This document shows, in pieces, positions 1 to 12,054 of a stretch of 64,000 nucleotides of DNA. The stretch lies in contig NC_083382.1 in NCBI RefSeq assembly GCF_031755915.1, positions 10,099,501 through 10,163,500 on the forward strand, given 5' to 3'. Numbering within the stretch: position 1 is the stretch's first letter; each line of letters starts with the position of its first letter. The DNA comes from Ziziphus jujuba. Lineage: Eukaryota; Streptophyta; Magnoliopsida; Rosales; Rhamnaceae. Below the pieces are notes generated by a model that saw only the letters and a list, made by a program, of their open reading frames with translations, searched no databases and was not told the origin of the DNA. Made by a program: the position numbers and the translations under genes.

Positions 1-770
1 TAAAAATCTATTAAATATCATTAAATAAATAAAATAATATTATATATAAAAAATAATGATAAAAGTTAAGGTTAATTTGTCCGATAAACGGTGGAATAAA
101 ATATATATTTTAAAATTTTAATATTATTTTATTTAGTTGAATTTTTAAAATTTGATTAATTTATTCCCATAAAATTGCAATTTTTCAAAATAAAATATTC
201 ATACTTTTTATTAAAAAACTCAAACTATTCCTTAAAATAAGAAATAAATAGAAAAACACACTTTAAGTTTTTTTTTTTTTTTTAAAGCTTTGGAATTTTT
301 TATTTTTTATTTTTTTACTCTTCATACTTTATTTTTGCATTTTTCTTGTTATTATTCTATTCAATGTTATATTTGATTATTTTTACCAAATTTATAAAAT
401 AGAAATAACTATTGTATTCTTAAAAATTATCAATTTTGCCTTTTAAAGAATAATCATTCTGTGAACTAAACTTATCATAATTATTTCATCTCAAATTTGA
501 TAAGGATTATATTATAAAAAACTCAAAAATTTATTTGTAAGCAAATATGTATATATATATATATATATATAATAAGCTCTCAATGTAATAAATTATTTTC
601 TTCCACAATTTTTTAAATAAATAATTGGCAAATATTACATTTCGCAAGTTTCAAATTGTTAGGAAATTATTTATTAAGCTATTTATTTATTTATTATAAT
701 TTCTATATTTACATCCGTTTCTTTCTCTCGTGTGGAATATACGTATCGAATAATTAGGCATCCTTTCGAA
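1..770. other. AT-rich upstream intergenic DNA
   Basis: No coding region or recognisable element is visible. The stretch is very AT-rich with A and T runs and a short (TA)n tract near 547-571. Base composition changes sharply near 730-780, where the more GC-balanced promoter and 5' region of the OTU gene begins. Confidence 0.6.
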
Positions 771-779
771 CGCAGGGAT

Positions 780-993
780 TTGAGGTCAAACGGCGTCGCT
801 TTTAACTCTCTATTGTATCCCAAAGAGGAAAGCTGCTCCTTTTGGGAGCTCTAAGCTAAAGAGACAAACCGCAATCCTTAGCGCCCCACTCAAGTGGCTT
901 GGTGGCGATCACTGTTAACCGTGTTTGGGTTCCAAGAAAAGTAGAAGCATTGTGGTTTCCACTCCATCAAACACCCATTTGGCTCAATTTCAG
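780..993 (+). other. Probable promoter-proximal region and 5' UTR exon of the OTU gene
   Basis: This is a GC-balanced island in AT-rich DNA just upstream of the OTU gene. It ends with a good donor (CAG, then GTCAGT) at 993/994. The matching acceptor is the TTTCAG at 2097-2102, directly before the coding ATG. No in-frame ATG is seen in this exon, so I read it as untranslated leader plus core promoter. The transcription start cannot be fixed from sequence alone. Confidence 0.5.
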
Positions 994-2112
994 GTCAGTT
1001 CATTTTTTTCCCCTTTTTTTTTTTGGCTAAGAAATCAGAATATCCATGAACCATGTTTTTGTTTCTTCGTTCTCTTGGAAACCAAACAATATCGGATGGA
1101 AAAGTGGTTCATCTCGGTTGCCCAGTTAAGACTTTTGTTTTGGTTTCTGGGTTTGTCTTTTTTGGTAACATGGATATAGAAATTTTACTCAGTTACTCCG
1201 ATATATGAAATACAAAAGAATTCAGGTCATATGGGATTTGGTATCTTTAATGAGTCCAAATTTTTCTACTAAATGCCGATATTAATCAATTTCCATCTAA
1301 ATCATCCGAAAGAAAATAAATATATATATTTATATATAAATTGTATTTATTCAAAACTATGGACTTGGTACTATTTTGTAATCTGGAGTGGTCATGTGTG
1401 TTTGGTTGTAGCGTTGCTATTGGAATTTTATACTATAGTTCTTCTTTTCTTCGAATTTTTTGGATTGGTGGAAACCTGCTAGGAGAGTTGAAAGTAGACA
1501 GCTACATGTATCCAGTGATTTTGTATGCTGTTTTGAGAAACAAAGAAGTTTAATATTTATCCCATTTTGCTTTCTTTGGTGTGAAAATAATTTTTTAAAA
1601 AAAAAAAAAGAGGAGGAAAAATTAGATTAAATCTTATCATGACATCATCTCTTTGCAATATAAGTTCATTTTTGTTTGTTAAATTTGTCATGATTACTTG
1701 AATAGATCTATATGGATTTAGCAAACTTGCTCAATTAGAATTTCTGAAGATGGAAACCTGGATAATTTGTCAATGGTCTTTCTACTACCGGGTCTTGAAA
1801 GATTTAGTTAGGTGGAAACATTGTGTGTCTGCTAACGAATTGGGCATAAATTATGAAGAGATCTATTCTGCTTTCATAAATCTTTGTTGACTTTTATTTT
1901 AAGGAATGTTCTATCTTAATAAATGTAGGTTTTTCCATATTCTTAAGCTTTCCTGTTTTCATTATTGTTTGTAAATGCTTTCCTTTTTGTCTATCTTCAT
2001 CCTGTTTTGATTAATGACCATGATTTCAAATTTATAGCTTGTTGCATTTGAAGTTATACAGTGTTTGCCAGTGCCATGCATTAGTCTTTACCTTGATTTC
2101 AGGGTTGCTGAA

Positions 2113-3575
2113 ATGGAAGATGCGCATGACATAGGGGACAAATCATCTGAAGCAATTTTGGATAATGCGACCGAAGACAAGCAAGAAACTCGTGATGAAA
2201 TGCTTTCTAGGCATAGGTACCTCTTTTTTACTTTGTTTATGTGTTTGACCAGTGCTAACTTTCCTTTGTCTGGGGAAACATTGGGTTTCTGGCTGGTCAA
2301 TGAAATTAAGATCAGTTCCTAATTTAACTAGTAATCGAACATACAAGTTGGTAGATAATATGAAGGCACACCTTGATACAGTAGGTTTGAGTTGATTGCT
2401 GAATTTGTTTATTCCCATTTTAAAATAACTTTGGACATCAAGTACTGGATTTTGCGGAATTCAACTGTGTTTTAACAAGTACAATAACCTGTTTATGTTA
2501 GAGTGTGTACCCCAGATCTATTGCAATGGGTTGGCATACCAATTTTTCATGTATTATAGGATTTGATTATGGCATGAGAAATGACATAGGTGGTTGGTTG
2601 ATGTTTGTTGCCTCTTAGGTTATTTTGTTCATGTGTTTATCCCCAAGATTTTTGATAAATTTTTATGTCATTCTTCAATGATGTCTATGTATATGCAGGA
2701 AAGAAATAACAAAGCTGCAGAACAAGGAAGTTGAACGCAAAAAGGCTGCTGCAAAAGGTAGCAAGGCTGAGCAGAAAGCCAAAAAAAAGCAGGTGGAGGA
2801 AGAGATATCTCAACTTTCTGCTAAGCTTAAAGAAAAGCATGCGAAAGAACTTGCTTCATTGGGCTATAACAGTAAAAATGAAAATGAAAAGAGCAATCTT
2901 GAGAATTTAGTGAAGGCCATAGCTGGAGTTTCTGTTACCAATCAACCTGACCATGGAAAGCCCAGCAAGAGTACAAGGAGACGAGGAAAAAAGGCTCAGC
3001 AAGAAGCAGAAAGGGAGAAGAGAATACAAGAAGAACAGAACAACATTATAAGTGATCGTGCCATTGAAGACGAGAAACTTGAGAAAAAGCTTGAACCCTT
3101 AGGTCTGACTGTCAATGAAATAAAACCTGATGGGCACTGCCTCTACCGTGCTGTTGAAGATCAACTAGCCTTCTTCTCAGGAGGCTCATCACCTTACACT
3201 TACCAAGAGCTTCGACAAATGGCCGCTGCTTATATGAGGAAACATGCATCTGATTTTCTCCCCTTTTTCCTGTCAGAAAATGCAATAGAAGATGATTCTG
3301 ATGGTTCTCTGGCAGAGAGATTTGAAAGTTACTGTAAAGAGGTAGACTCAACAGCTGCGTGGGGAGGACAACTAGAGCTCGGGGCACTGACTCACTGTCT
3401 TAGAAAACATATTATGATATTCTCAGGGTCATTTCCTGATGTGGAGATGGGCAAGGAGTACAAATCCAGTGGTGAGAATGGTTCTTCGGATTCGAGTATC
3501 AGGCTATCATACCATAAACATGCGTTTGGGCTTGGTGAGCACTATAACTCTGTGGTGCCCGATTTGAGCAAATAA
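2113..3575 (+). CDS. OTU5-like: OTU-domain deubiquitinase (OTUD6 / plant OTU5-like), spliced
   Basis: Predicted cysteine protease that removes ubiquitin from proteins, of the OTUD6B/plant OTU5 type. Coding exons are 2113-2216 and 2699-3575, joined across a GT-AG intron (2217-2698) that splits an Arg codon; a further intron (994-2102) lies in the 5' UTR. The product is 326 residues, the usual family length. Residues ~35-110 are charged, Lys/Glu-rich and probably coiled-coil, and ~150-165 is a basic RRRGKK stretch. The OTU domain fills the C-terminal half: the catalytic Cys sits in [14 protein letters not shown], with DGHC where many OTUs have DGNC, and the catalytic His in GEHYNSV close to the C terminus. 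I chose the ATG at 2113 because it is the first in-frame Met after the acceptor at 2102. No frameshift or premature stop is present. It appears to be the only intact host gene in the window. The exact Arabidopsis orthologue is inferred from remembered family features. Confidence 0.9.
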
Positions 3576-3795
3576 ACTAGCACCACATCATTTGCAGAAT
3601 ATACTTTGTTTGGAAATCTGTTTTCTAAGTTGTTGACATGGCGGAGCCTTTTGATCGGGAAATTAGTTCTTAAAATCCACGGTGGTTTACAGGTTTATAC
3701 ACTATCTATTTACTCTCTTCTTCTTTTTTCCTTCTTTTTTTTTTTTTTTTTTTCCCTCTTCAAATTTCCTTGGCTGTGCTGCGTCAAGCAAAGCC

Positions 3796-3801
3796 AATAA
3801 A
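3796..3801 (+). terminator. Likely poly(A) signal of the OTU gene
   Basis: AATAAA lies about 220 bases after the stop codon, following a T-rich stretch (3720-3760). This spacing and composition suit a plant 3' UTR end. The cleavage site is not determined. Confidence 0.5.
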
Positions 3802-3829
3802 ATATATAATCGTTTACAGTGCCTGCATC

Positions 3830-5985
3830 GTTGAATTATACAGTTAAATGCAAACTTTGATGGAGTTTATATTAATGTTTTATGCGGTGAGTTCCTTGTC
3901 TAGTTCTTGCCTTAGTGATGACAAAGCTATCAATTTTGTTTTTCACATTTTGATTACATCATTTCATTATTTTATTTTTCCTAATTCAATTTCACCGTTT
4001 ATGCATGTGAATTGTGGTACCATCTTTTTGCTATTAGCATTATTAATTGTCTTATTTTTAGGATTTATGTGATTTTCAGGTGCCACACAAGGTTATGGGC
4101 CTTATGGCATACCGAATTTTGTTAGTCATTATAGTATATAGTTTTATGATGTACTAAAATATGTATTATATGGTAGTGTTTGGAAAGTTTTTACAGATTT
4201 GAGTTATTTATTTAATATTAAAAAAAAGGTGATCCAAAATATTTTCGCCCTTTTTAATATAAAGTAATTAAAAATTTACTGTTTTCTTTTGGCAGTTATT
4301 ATATCTTGTGAGTTGTGGCATCAAGATCCCTTTTTATAAAAGATGAAAACTACTATTATTTTTTATTTTAGGCAATACTTAGAAATTTATGTAAAGTCCA
4401 GAAAAATCGAAACTAAGGAATTCACATTTAAAATAAAACAAAACTAAAGGGGTATATTTAATTTAGAATTTAAAAGATTTTAAAAATGTTTAAAAGTTTT
4501 GAGGTATTTAATTTATATTTTAAAAGAGTGTATATAAGTTTAATAATATTTAATTTAAATTTTAATGGATTTTATAAAAATTTATTAAAATTCAGATATA
4601 TTTAATTAATATTTTATATAATTTTTTTAAAATCTAATGGTATTTAAAAAGTTATTAATTTTGAAAGATTTTAAAAAATGATGGATTTTAATAGATTTGA
4701 AAAGATTTTAATAGTGAAATTGAAAAAAAAAAATTGTAAATATGAAATTCAGATTTAATCTTAAAGATTTCGTTAGATTTTTATAAATTTTTTATGGAAA
4801 TCTATAACAATCCATCAAATTTTATAAAATCTATAAATTATTTTAAATTCATTAAATTCTAAATTAAATATATCTTCTAAAATTGGAGTTGAACAAGATT
4901 CGATTCATTATCTGTTTGATTCACTATTATTTTATTAAACCTGTATTCAATCTTCTATTTGAATTTTAAATTTTAGTACTTAATGTGATCAAGAATTAGT
5001 AAAAGAAAATTTGATGGTAAAACTATGAGTACGTTTTGGTATATAGAATAGATGTAGAAATAAAATAACTATTCTATATGATTAATTTTTACTATATTTG
5101 ATAAATTTTAAATTTTAAAAAAATTTATTTTATAGTAATATTTATTCTTTTATTTGAAGGAATAACTATTCCTTTTAAAAAAAATCATAATTGCTATTTC
5201 TCAATTGAAATATAAATATTATTATTATATTTAAAATATATTCGAATCAAGATTGATTATTGTAAATTAAAAAGATATAAATAACTATAAAATTGGATTT
5301 TTAATTAATTTTTACCAAATTCAATATTTTTTGAATGGAAAAAAAAATTCTTTATAAAAACTAAGAGCATAGCTCTTTCTATTATTAAATTTTTTTTTTT
5401 TTTAACTACATCAGAAAAATAAAAAATTATTAAAAAAAAATCTAATTGATCTATCTAATAGACACCGTTGAAGCGACTTTTTACTTTTGAAAGGCCTATC
5501 AAAAATTCTAAATTTTCCTAAAATATAAAATTTTTCTTAAAAATTTAATTCTTTCAAAGAAGAAAATAAACTATTAAAATATTTTAATTGATTAATAGCC
5601 GTATATAGCTTTTATGCACATTACCATTAGAGAACAATTTTGAAATTAGCCAATATATTTATATTATTTAGATTTAAACAATGTCAATTTCTAATACCAT
5701 ATAAGCAGAAATTTACATTTACGATTGAAAATGCTCTAAACATTCAACTTTATTCAATATAATAATCAAACATATCAATAGGAATATTTATTTTTCCTTT
5801 TTTAATTCTTATGATTATGTTTTCCCATTTTGTTAGAAATAACCAATTTATATATCGCATTTGACCTATCAGGTCATCCTAATAAAAATAAGAAATTTGA
5901 CCTCTTAAACCATTCTAATATATTAAAAATATGTATCTATATTATATTGAAGACCATGTCGATATGATAAGTACTGAGGCTTAGA
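3830..5985. other. AT-rich intergenic region
   Basis: No plausible coding exon is seen on either strand. It holds many A and T homopolymers and the inverted-repeat element at 4453-4872. Phrases such as ataactattc near 5060 and 5160 resemble plant MITE ends, but I could not define a bounded element. Confidence 0.55.
4453..4872. mobile_element. Small MITE-like element with perfect 21-bp terminal inverted repeats
   Basis: The 21 bases at 4453-4473 are the exact reverse complement of 4852-4872. The 420-bp interior is non-coding and filled with variants of a short motif (agattttaa and similar) in both orientations, giving a foldback-like structure. No convincing target-site duplication was found, so the true ends may lie a few bases further out. 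The superfamily is not assigned. Confidence 0.5.
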
Positions 5986-5987
5986 TG

Positions 5988-6345
5988 GAATACCTCATTT
6001 TGAGGTACATCGGCATCGGAATTTTTCACCTTTGATCAAGTTTGACTGAATGGGGTTTATATTGACTTTTGCTTTGGATGGAGTTTTGCATTGACTGAGG
6101 TACCTGTGTGCAGTATGAGTCAACACAAGTTCATGGACTAGTAGCACGTAAAAAATAGAGTTACGGTTTGAAAGTTATTAGCAAAATAAGTTGAGGTTTG
6201 AATTATCCGAATAGTACCGTGTTTGACTTTTTATTCTTATAAATTTTGGTGTTCACTTGTGTATGGTTGTAAAGTACTTATCGAAATAAGTTTATAAACT
6301 AGCGGCATATTTAATTTGGACATTTGGTTAAAAAGTTATACACTT
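5988..6345 (-). mobile_element. Degraded relic of the ~3 kb LTR family (terminal part)
   Basis: The stretch aligns by eye with the first ~360 bases of the reverse-oriented LTR copy at 54,608. Shared landmarks in the same order are a tagcacgt-like block, 'ggtttgaaagttat', 'tatggttgtaaagtactt' and 'ggttaaaaagttat'. It is far more diverged than the other copies and lacks recognisable termini. Confidence 0.6.
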
Positions 6346-7129
6346 ATAAATTATTTCCGAGATTACGTATCGTGTACCAATCTATATGGGTGTGTAAAAA
6401 CATGTGCACAGTGCCCAATGACATTGTGCCATTTGTCAATCTTTTAACCAATCCTATGGTGCACAATAGCACCCATGTGTGTTTTTGATTCGGTGAGAGG
6501 GGAGAAAGAAGGAGGAGAGAGAGGAGAGAGAAGAGAGAACTAACCACTGCTAGTTGGCCGTGCTCCAACCACCATTGGCATGAATTTGAAAAGGCGGAGT
6601 GGCTGGGTCTGACTAGCTCCATTAATAAAAATGGAATGTTACAAATAATAGGAGAACCTATACGCTGGGCCAAGGAGGATGGGAGGGCTTGTGCCATTGT
6701 ACACCAAGTTTACGCCGGCCTTGGTCAAATCTAGTGAATAAATTAATTAATCATAAATAAAATCCTATAACTATGTTTATTCACTCCTATTACGAATGTA
6801 TTGTATCAATTTATAGACTAATGTATTCGTATTGATTTAGTTTATCAAATGTATTGTATCATCTAAGTACTAATGGACTAGTGCGTTACTCTTATAGGTA
6901 AGCATGTGGACTGTATTGATCGCTGAACCTATTCAATTTATCTATTATAATTTATTTATGTAGTTATGTTCGATATTTATGTAGGAATCTCTAGAATCCC
7001 AATATTAAGGAATCATAAGGTTAATTCACACAAAAATCATCATAATAAGTTAAATGTTGGATCGACCAAAAAAAAAAAAAAAAAAAAAGATCATTAAAAA
7101 CCATTAATTAGTGTGTCAGCTTACTGTTT

Positions 7130-7660
7130 CTTGGTCTTTAAAAACCATTTTTTGGGGAATCATTATAAATATATGTATATAGTTAGCTTTTATATATATG
7201 AGATATATGGCAATGGAAATTAAACAGTGAGTTCTGTCCCAAAGTCGCCTTTCCCTAATGTTATCAAAATATATAATTTCTTAATCAATTATAATTAGTT
7301 GGTAATTAAAGTTGAAGACCCATATATAAAATTATTGAAGTCTTTGATTATATGCATATATATACAAACATGTATATAATTAGCTTATATATAAGAAATA
7401 TCGCAATGGAAATTAAACAATGACTTCTTTCCTAAAGTCGCCATTCCCTAATATTATGGAAATATATAGTTAGTTGGTAATATATATATATATATATAGC
7501 TTATATATAGAAGATGGCAATGGAAATTAAATAGTGACTTCCGTCCGAAAGTAGCCCTTCCTAATATTATCGAAATATATATTTCTTAATCAATTATTAA
7601 TTGGTAATTAAACTTGAAGACCCAATATATAAAATTATTGAAGTCTTTGTTTATATATAT
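7130..7660 (+). repeat. Upstream module with internal tandem repetition
   Basis: Three partial repeats contain 'ggcaatggaaattaaa', then a 'cctaatattat'-type block, then 'ttggtaattaaa' and 'attgaagtctttg' (about 7,200-7,345, 7,385-7,470, 7,505-7,650). A related single version sits at 10,980-11,350, upstream of the JIP23-like gene, and again at 30,750-31,300 and 48,180-48,390. The block therefore behaves like a conserved upstream region of that gene family. Function is not shown. Confidence 0.6.
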
Positions 7661-8034
7661 ATATATATATAAATAGAATTTGGCCAATATATACCTATTG
7701 TATATACGATAAAATAATGTATTATAGTTTTTTTTTTAATAAATATTATAGTCTATATTTAATATGTATTTATGGATGTATAACAAATCTTTTACTACGT
7801 AGACATGATAATAATATACTACCTTTCAAGTTTATATTTTAATCATTAGATATCTTGAGTTTATTTAAGTCTATACTAAATATCTTTTAACCATATGAGC
7901 TTTTAACCATATGAGAGGTTCTTGGTTCTAATAATCCTAATGATAAAAAAATAAAACAAAAAAAGGTATGATACTATATTAAAATTTTAAATTATTAGAT
8001 TTTTTTTGATAATCAATCATTGGATCTCTTAAGT

Positions 8035-8240
8035 ACTTGGTATCTAATCCCATATCGCCTGGATGTGGTGTGAGGGATGTTTCAAATGTAATAATAGTTA
8101 TTCTTATAACGCCGAAGCCTTTTTATTGATTTCAGGGTTTGAAAGAAATTTAAAATTAAGTATGCTTGGGTGAGAGTACCACTAAAATGGATGATCTCAT
8201 AGAAAACTCAAAAAGTTTTGAACAAAAAATCTTATACAGA
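8035..8240 (+). repeat. Cassandra-like TRIM segment with a 5S-rRNA-derived domain
   Basis: The stretch 8,141-8,225 resembles the internal promoter half of plant 5S rRNA: the blocks for 'aagttaagcgtgcttggg', 'gagagtagtacta' and 'ggatgggtgacctc' are recognisable in order. It is preceded by the 'aatcccatatcgcctggatgtgg' type of leader found in this repeat. It is too diverged to be a 5S gene. Cassandra TRIMs are known to carry such a domain in their LTRs. The same unit, in several copies, lies at 31,890-41,010. Confidence 0.55.
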
Positions 8241-8749
8241 GTTAATTTCAAAATTTTGTGAGCTTGATAACTCTTGAAATCATGCGAGCCGAGCTTGTGA
8301 ATGCCAATACTCGGCTCAACTCAACTCATTTACGCCTCTATAAGAGATTTACTAATATGTATATAGCAGTTAAGATCGCACATATAAATAAGATTGATAT
8401 TGACAAGCTATTATAAATATTAGAAAACAAAAACTCTCACAAGGGTTTAAATGTCGGTGTCAACAGAAATGTCGAGGGGTCTAATTTTATGGATATAATG
8501 ATAGAAATGTCCATGTCAATGGAAATTTCAGAAAAATAACGGGCACTATGTATTTTTCATTTAAAACATATAATTTTGCTTGTAAAAACTTTAAAATTAC
8601 AAAAATAAAAAAAGAAGAAGTACTGCTACACCACTTGAAATAAAAATATTGCTAAATGTAACATAAATAACAAACTTATAGTTTATAAAAGTGATGTAAT
8701 TTGCCTTGATATAGATAAAAGAATATAAAAATAATATATTTTTTTTAAT

Positions 8750-9310
8750 ATTTAACATGGTTTGCATGTAAATAAGTAATTATCTAATTGCTTTCTCTCC
8801 TTCTTTCTTTCTTTTTTTTTTTTTTTTTTTTAAATGTAAGAACATTTCTTTAGATGATATTTATTGTATTTATTTTTATTTGTTAAAATTTTACTAACCA
8901 CCACTTTTTATATTTTATAATTAAGTCAATCCATTATATTATTTGTATTTAAAAAATTATATAATATCATTTTCTTTTAAAGGATTAAAAAAATCTCACT
9001 TTAAAGAGCCCAATCCACATCATTTTAAGAAATGTTTTTATATTTATAACATGGTTTAGATATAAATAAGTAATTATGTAATTGCTTTTTTGTTTCTTTT
9101 TTTTTTTTTTAAATGTAAGAACATTTATTTAGATGATATTTGTTGTCTTTATTTTTATTTGTTAAAATTTTACTAACCACCATTTTTTATATTTTATAAT
9201 TAAATCAATCTATTATATAATTTATAATTTATAATTATATAATATCATTTTCTTAAAAAGGATTAAAAATCCATCACTTTAAAAAGCCCAATCCGCATCA
9301 TTTTAAGTCT
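8750..9310. repeat. ~295-bp tandem duplication
   Basis: Two consecutive copies begin at about 8,754 and 9,049 ('aacatggttt' followed by 'aaataagtaattat'). Each runs through a T-rich tract, 'gttaaaattttactaaccacca' and 'gcccaatcc.catcattttaag'. The same doubled arrangement occurs at 41,520-42,070, so the tandem duplication predates the segmental one. No coding potential. Confidence 0.75.
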
Positions 9311-9825
9311 AAAAATTAGAAGGCCATAAGCCATTTTTTTTTTCTTTTTTCTTTTTTTTCTTTAAAAATTCCAAATCCCACAATTTATTTTTACTTTAAA
9401 CTCCAAATAATGTAAAAGGCCTTGTCATTGATTTTTTTCATACATGGACTCTTCTAATAGACTTGATTATTGTAAATTGCAAGGGTTTTATCCTTTATGC
9501 TTATAGTATCGAATTAGGCACATCCTCTTATAGCATTCCAAAACATTTCCATACCATGACTTTTTAACAACTAAAGTGTATATGCTTGAGAAGATTCCTC
9601 TTAAGGAGGGTGTACAATTAGAATTCAAAATTTGCTATGGTTAATACAATTCAACAGTTAAGAAGGTCATAGCATGAAGAGTTTGAGCCATTTCCAATTA
9701 ATATTTAGGTAGTGCTTATGCAAATATGATACAGCAGGAAGTAATTAGTTCAAAAATTAATGTTGGTCCAAAAACTTTTATTATTATTATTATTAGTATG
9801 TTGTTGGTTGTTAATTTAATGTTGT

Positions 9826-9910
9826 TCCATGCACCTCAAAGTGGCTGAACAAAACTTAGAAGCTGTCCCGAGAAAAACTAAGAAGTTTAGGGCAGGCGCA
9901 GAGTGGTCTA
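9826..9910 (+). pseudogene. Fragment of JIP23-like exon 2
   Basis: About 80 bases align with the start of the second coding exon of the JIP23-like family: 'gcacctcaaa.tggctgaacaaaac', then 'agaagctgtcc.gagaaaaact'. The reading frame is not kept. Its duplicate is at 42,600-42,685 and the less damaged relative is at 47,472-47,680. I read it as a leftover of a lost tandem gene copy. Confidence 0.55.
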
Positions 9911-10329
9911 GCTAATCAGCTGCCTTATCGCTTTCTTTTGCCATTTGAATTAAACATTATTACTTCTATTTAACATCAATTACAAATCACTTATTATACC
10001 TGGATTTGGTGTCATCATAAGCGCTCAATATTTCAAAATGACATATATGTACTTGGATTTGGTGTCATCATTAGTACTCATTATTTCAAAATGACTGCTC
10101 ATTATTTCAAAACGACAGCATCACTGTTGCTTCGCCGGCTTGATTTAGGCTCATTGTTGGTGGGATTGCCATGAAATTTCACGACTGAGGTTAGCTTGAG
10201 ATGGGCTTTCAAGTGGCTAGGCATATGGCATGAACGGTAGCCGAAAAAGATGAAAGCAGGCAAAACCTGGTTGGCAGCGTTAATGGGTCGGGTCAACTCA
10301 ATTTGTAGGTTTTGGGTCTCCTATGGGCT

Positions 10330-10683
10330 TTGAGATTTTTTGGCTATTTTCTTAAATAATTTTTGAAGACATGGTTCCGCATATATATAGATTCTTAGAT
10401 CACTAACAGATAAAAATTTAAATCTGGTTTGAATATTAATATTGTACTGATGTTTAAAAAATTTTTAGAATCATAACTTTCTAATTGTAACTCAAAATTA
10501 GACGTGCAGCCAATCTGTAAATTTGTATCGATAAGCTCTTTATTATAGTGTATCAATCAAATCAAAATTTTTGATCATTCAAAAAATCAAAATTGAGACT
10601 CATTAACAATTTAGTTGGCCAAACCTGATCAAAATTTCAAAATTCCAAAATTTTAAATATTTACTGGGATGGAGTGTAACATC
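10330..10683 (+). mobile_element. Degraded 3' end of the ~3 kb LTR family
   Basis: It follows the last ~350 bases of the intact copies: 'cataactttc', a diverged 'gacgtgccgctagtctacgg' block, 'gtatcgataagctct', and a final 'tgggatggagtgtaaca' that corresponds to the GGGACGGGGTGTTACA terminus. Flanking copies of a 'tcatcatt.gt.ctcattatttc' phrase on both sides suggest insertion within unit-1 DNA. Old and truncated. Confidence 0.55.
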
Positions 10684-10925
10684 ATTGGTGTTCATTATTT
10701 CAAATGCGATGCATATCACTTATGTTTATAATTTATTTTCCTAAAAAAAAAAAGACAAAAAAGCAAATGATTTAGTATATTCCACATTTCCAAATATGAC
10801 CCATAAATTAGGGAATTTAAAAAATTTTTAAATTTGTTTTGCATTATTAAACTTGGTTTATGATCAAAATAAGCCTTCATTGTGGAGCAAAGAGGTCAAT
10901 GTATTAATTTCTCACCTTAATTAGA

Positions 10926-11500
10926 AGCACATGTTAGGAAAACTCTAGATCTGGCGCTGCCCCAATTGCCCTACGCCAAATATGTCCTTGAGAGATTTTT
11001 TTTGGGACGCAATCTGCCCTTGGGTTTGTCAACTTGCTATTTCTCGTCTTTAAAAACAATTTTCTTTAGTGGGTCTTTAAAAATCATTATTCGAGTCATT
11101 TATATATAAATGTTATATATATATATATATATATATATTTCAAGTCTTTAGAAGCCTTTTTTTAGTTGGTCTTTAAAAACCATTATTCGAGTCATTTATA
11201 TATATATATATATAACTTTTATTCGAGTCATTTATATATATATATATAACTTCTGTCCTTGGCCGTCTTTCCCCCTATAATGTTATAAAAATTCTATAAT
11301 CAATTATTTAGTTGGTAAATTTAAAGATCCTATATTTTCTTGAAGTCTTCGTTTAGATTGTTGTAAAATGATGAAAAATAAAAAACATAACAATAATAAC
11401 GAAAACAATAATTAATTGAGACAGAGAACAACATCAAAGAAAAAGAAAAGAAAAGACAGACAGAAAGATAGGAAACATGTTATCTTTTTGACTTTATATA
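10926..11500 (+). repeat. Upstream module of the JIP23-like gene (unit 1)
   Basis: It aligns with 48,020-48,480 through 'ttaggaaaactct.ga', 'ccctacgccaaat.tg', 'tttgtcaact', 'tctcgtctttaaaa' and 'gccgtctttccc'. A (TA)n tract lies at about 11,115-11,140. Non-coding. It probably represents old promoter-distal DNA of the gene family. Confidence 0.6.
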
Positions 11501-11777
11501 AAATTATGAAAGATAAAATATTGCTTTATGAGCAAAGCAACAAGTGCCCATTTTTTTAATTAAGAATTTGGTAATCAATTATTTGATAGTTTTTTAATGG
11601 TGTTAAATTGATATTGTCTTACATACATAGATATATAGATAAACCATTTAAAAGTTGTCAAATCATAGATATCAAAATTTTGATAAAAAAAATTTTAATC
11701 ACTCTACATTTATCCTTGATATATAGTCACTCGATAAATATCAATATTGAACTAATATATATATATATATATATATA

Positions 11778-12007
11778 TCTATATAATATATAAAAGAAGA
11801 AGAGTCAGTGTCACATGTTATCGTAATGTTTTTTTAAATTTTTTCGAAAATTATCAATAAAATAAAATATTATCTTTTGTTATTATTATTTATGGTCCTA
11901 TTTAAATATTAATCAATACAAAAATTGAACAACTATTTAAAGCATGAGATTTTTTTTACTTTTTATAATTGTATTCAAAAATATATAAACTTTATTATTA
12001 TAATCAT

Positions 12008-12054
<47 letters not shown>

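Noticed and set aside
5028..5840. Possible MITE with ataactattc-type ends
   Set aside because: Several such phrases are present, but no matching pair of ends with a target duplication could be found.
8141..8225. 5S rRNA gene
   Set aside because: Only the internal promoter-like half is recognisable and it is heavily mutated; the surroundings match a TRIM repeat rather than a 5S array.
11608..11793. 61-residue Ile/Tyr-rich frame
   Set aside because: AT-rich sequence and a (TA)n tract produce it, and it crosses a Helitron end.
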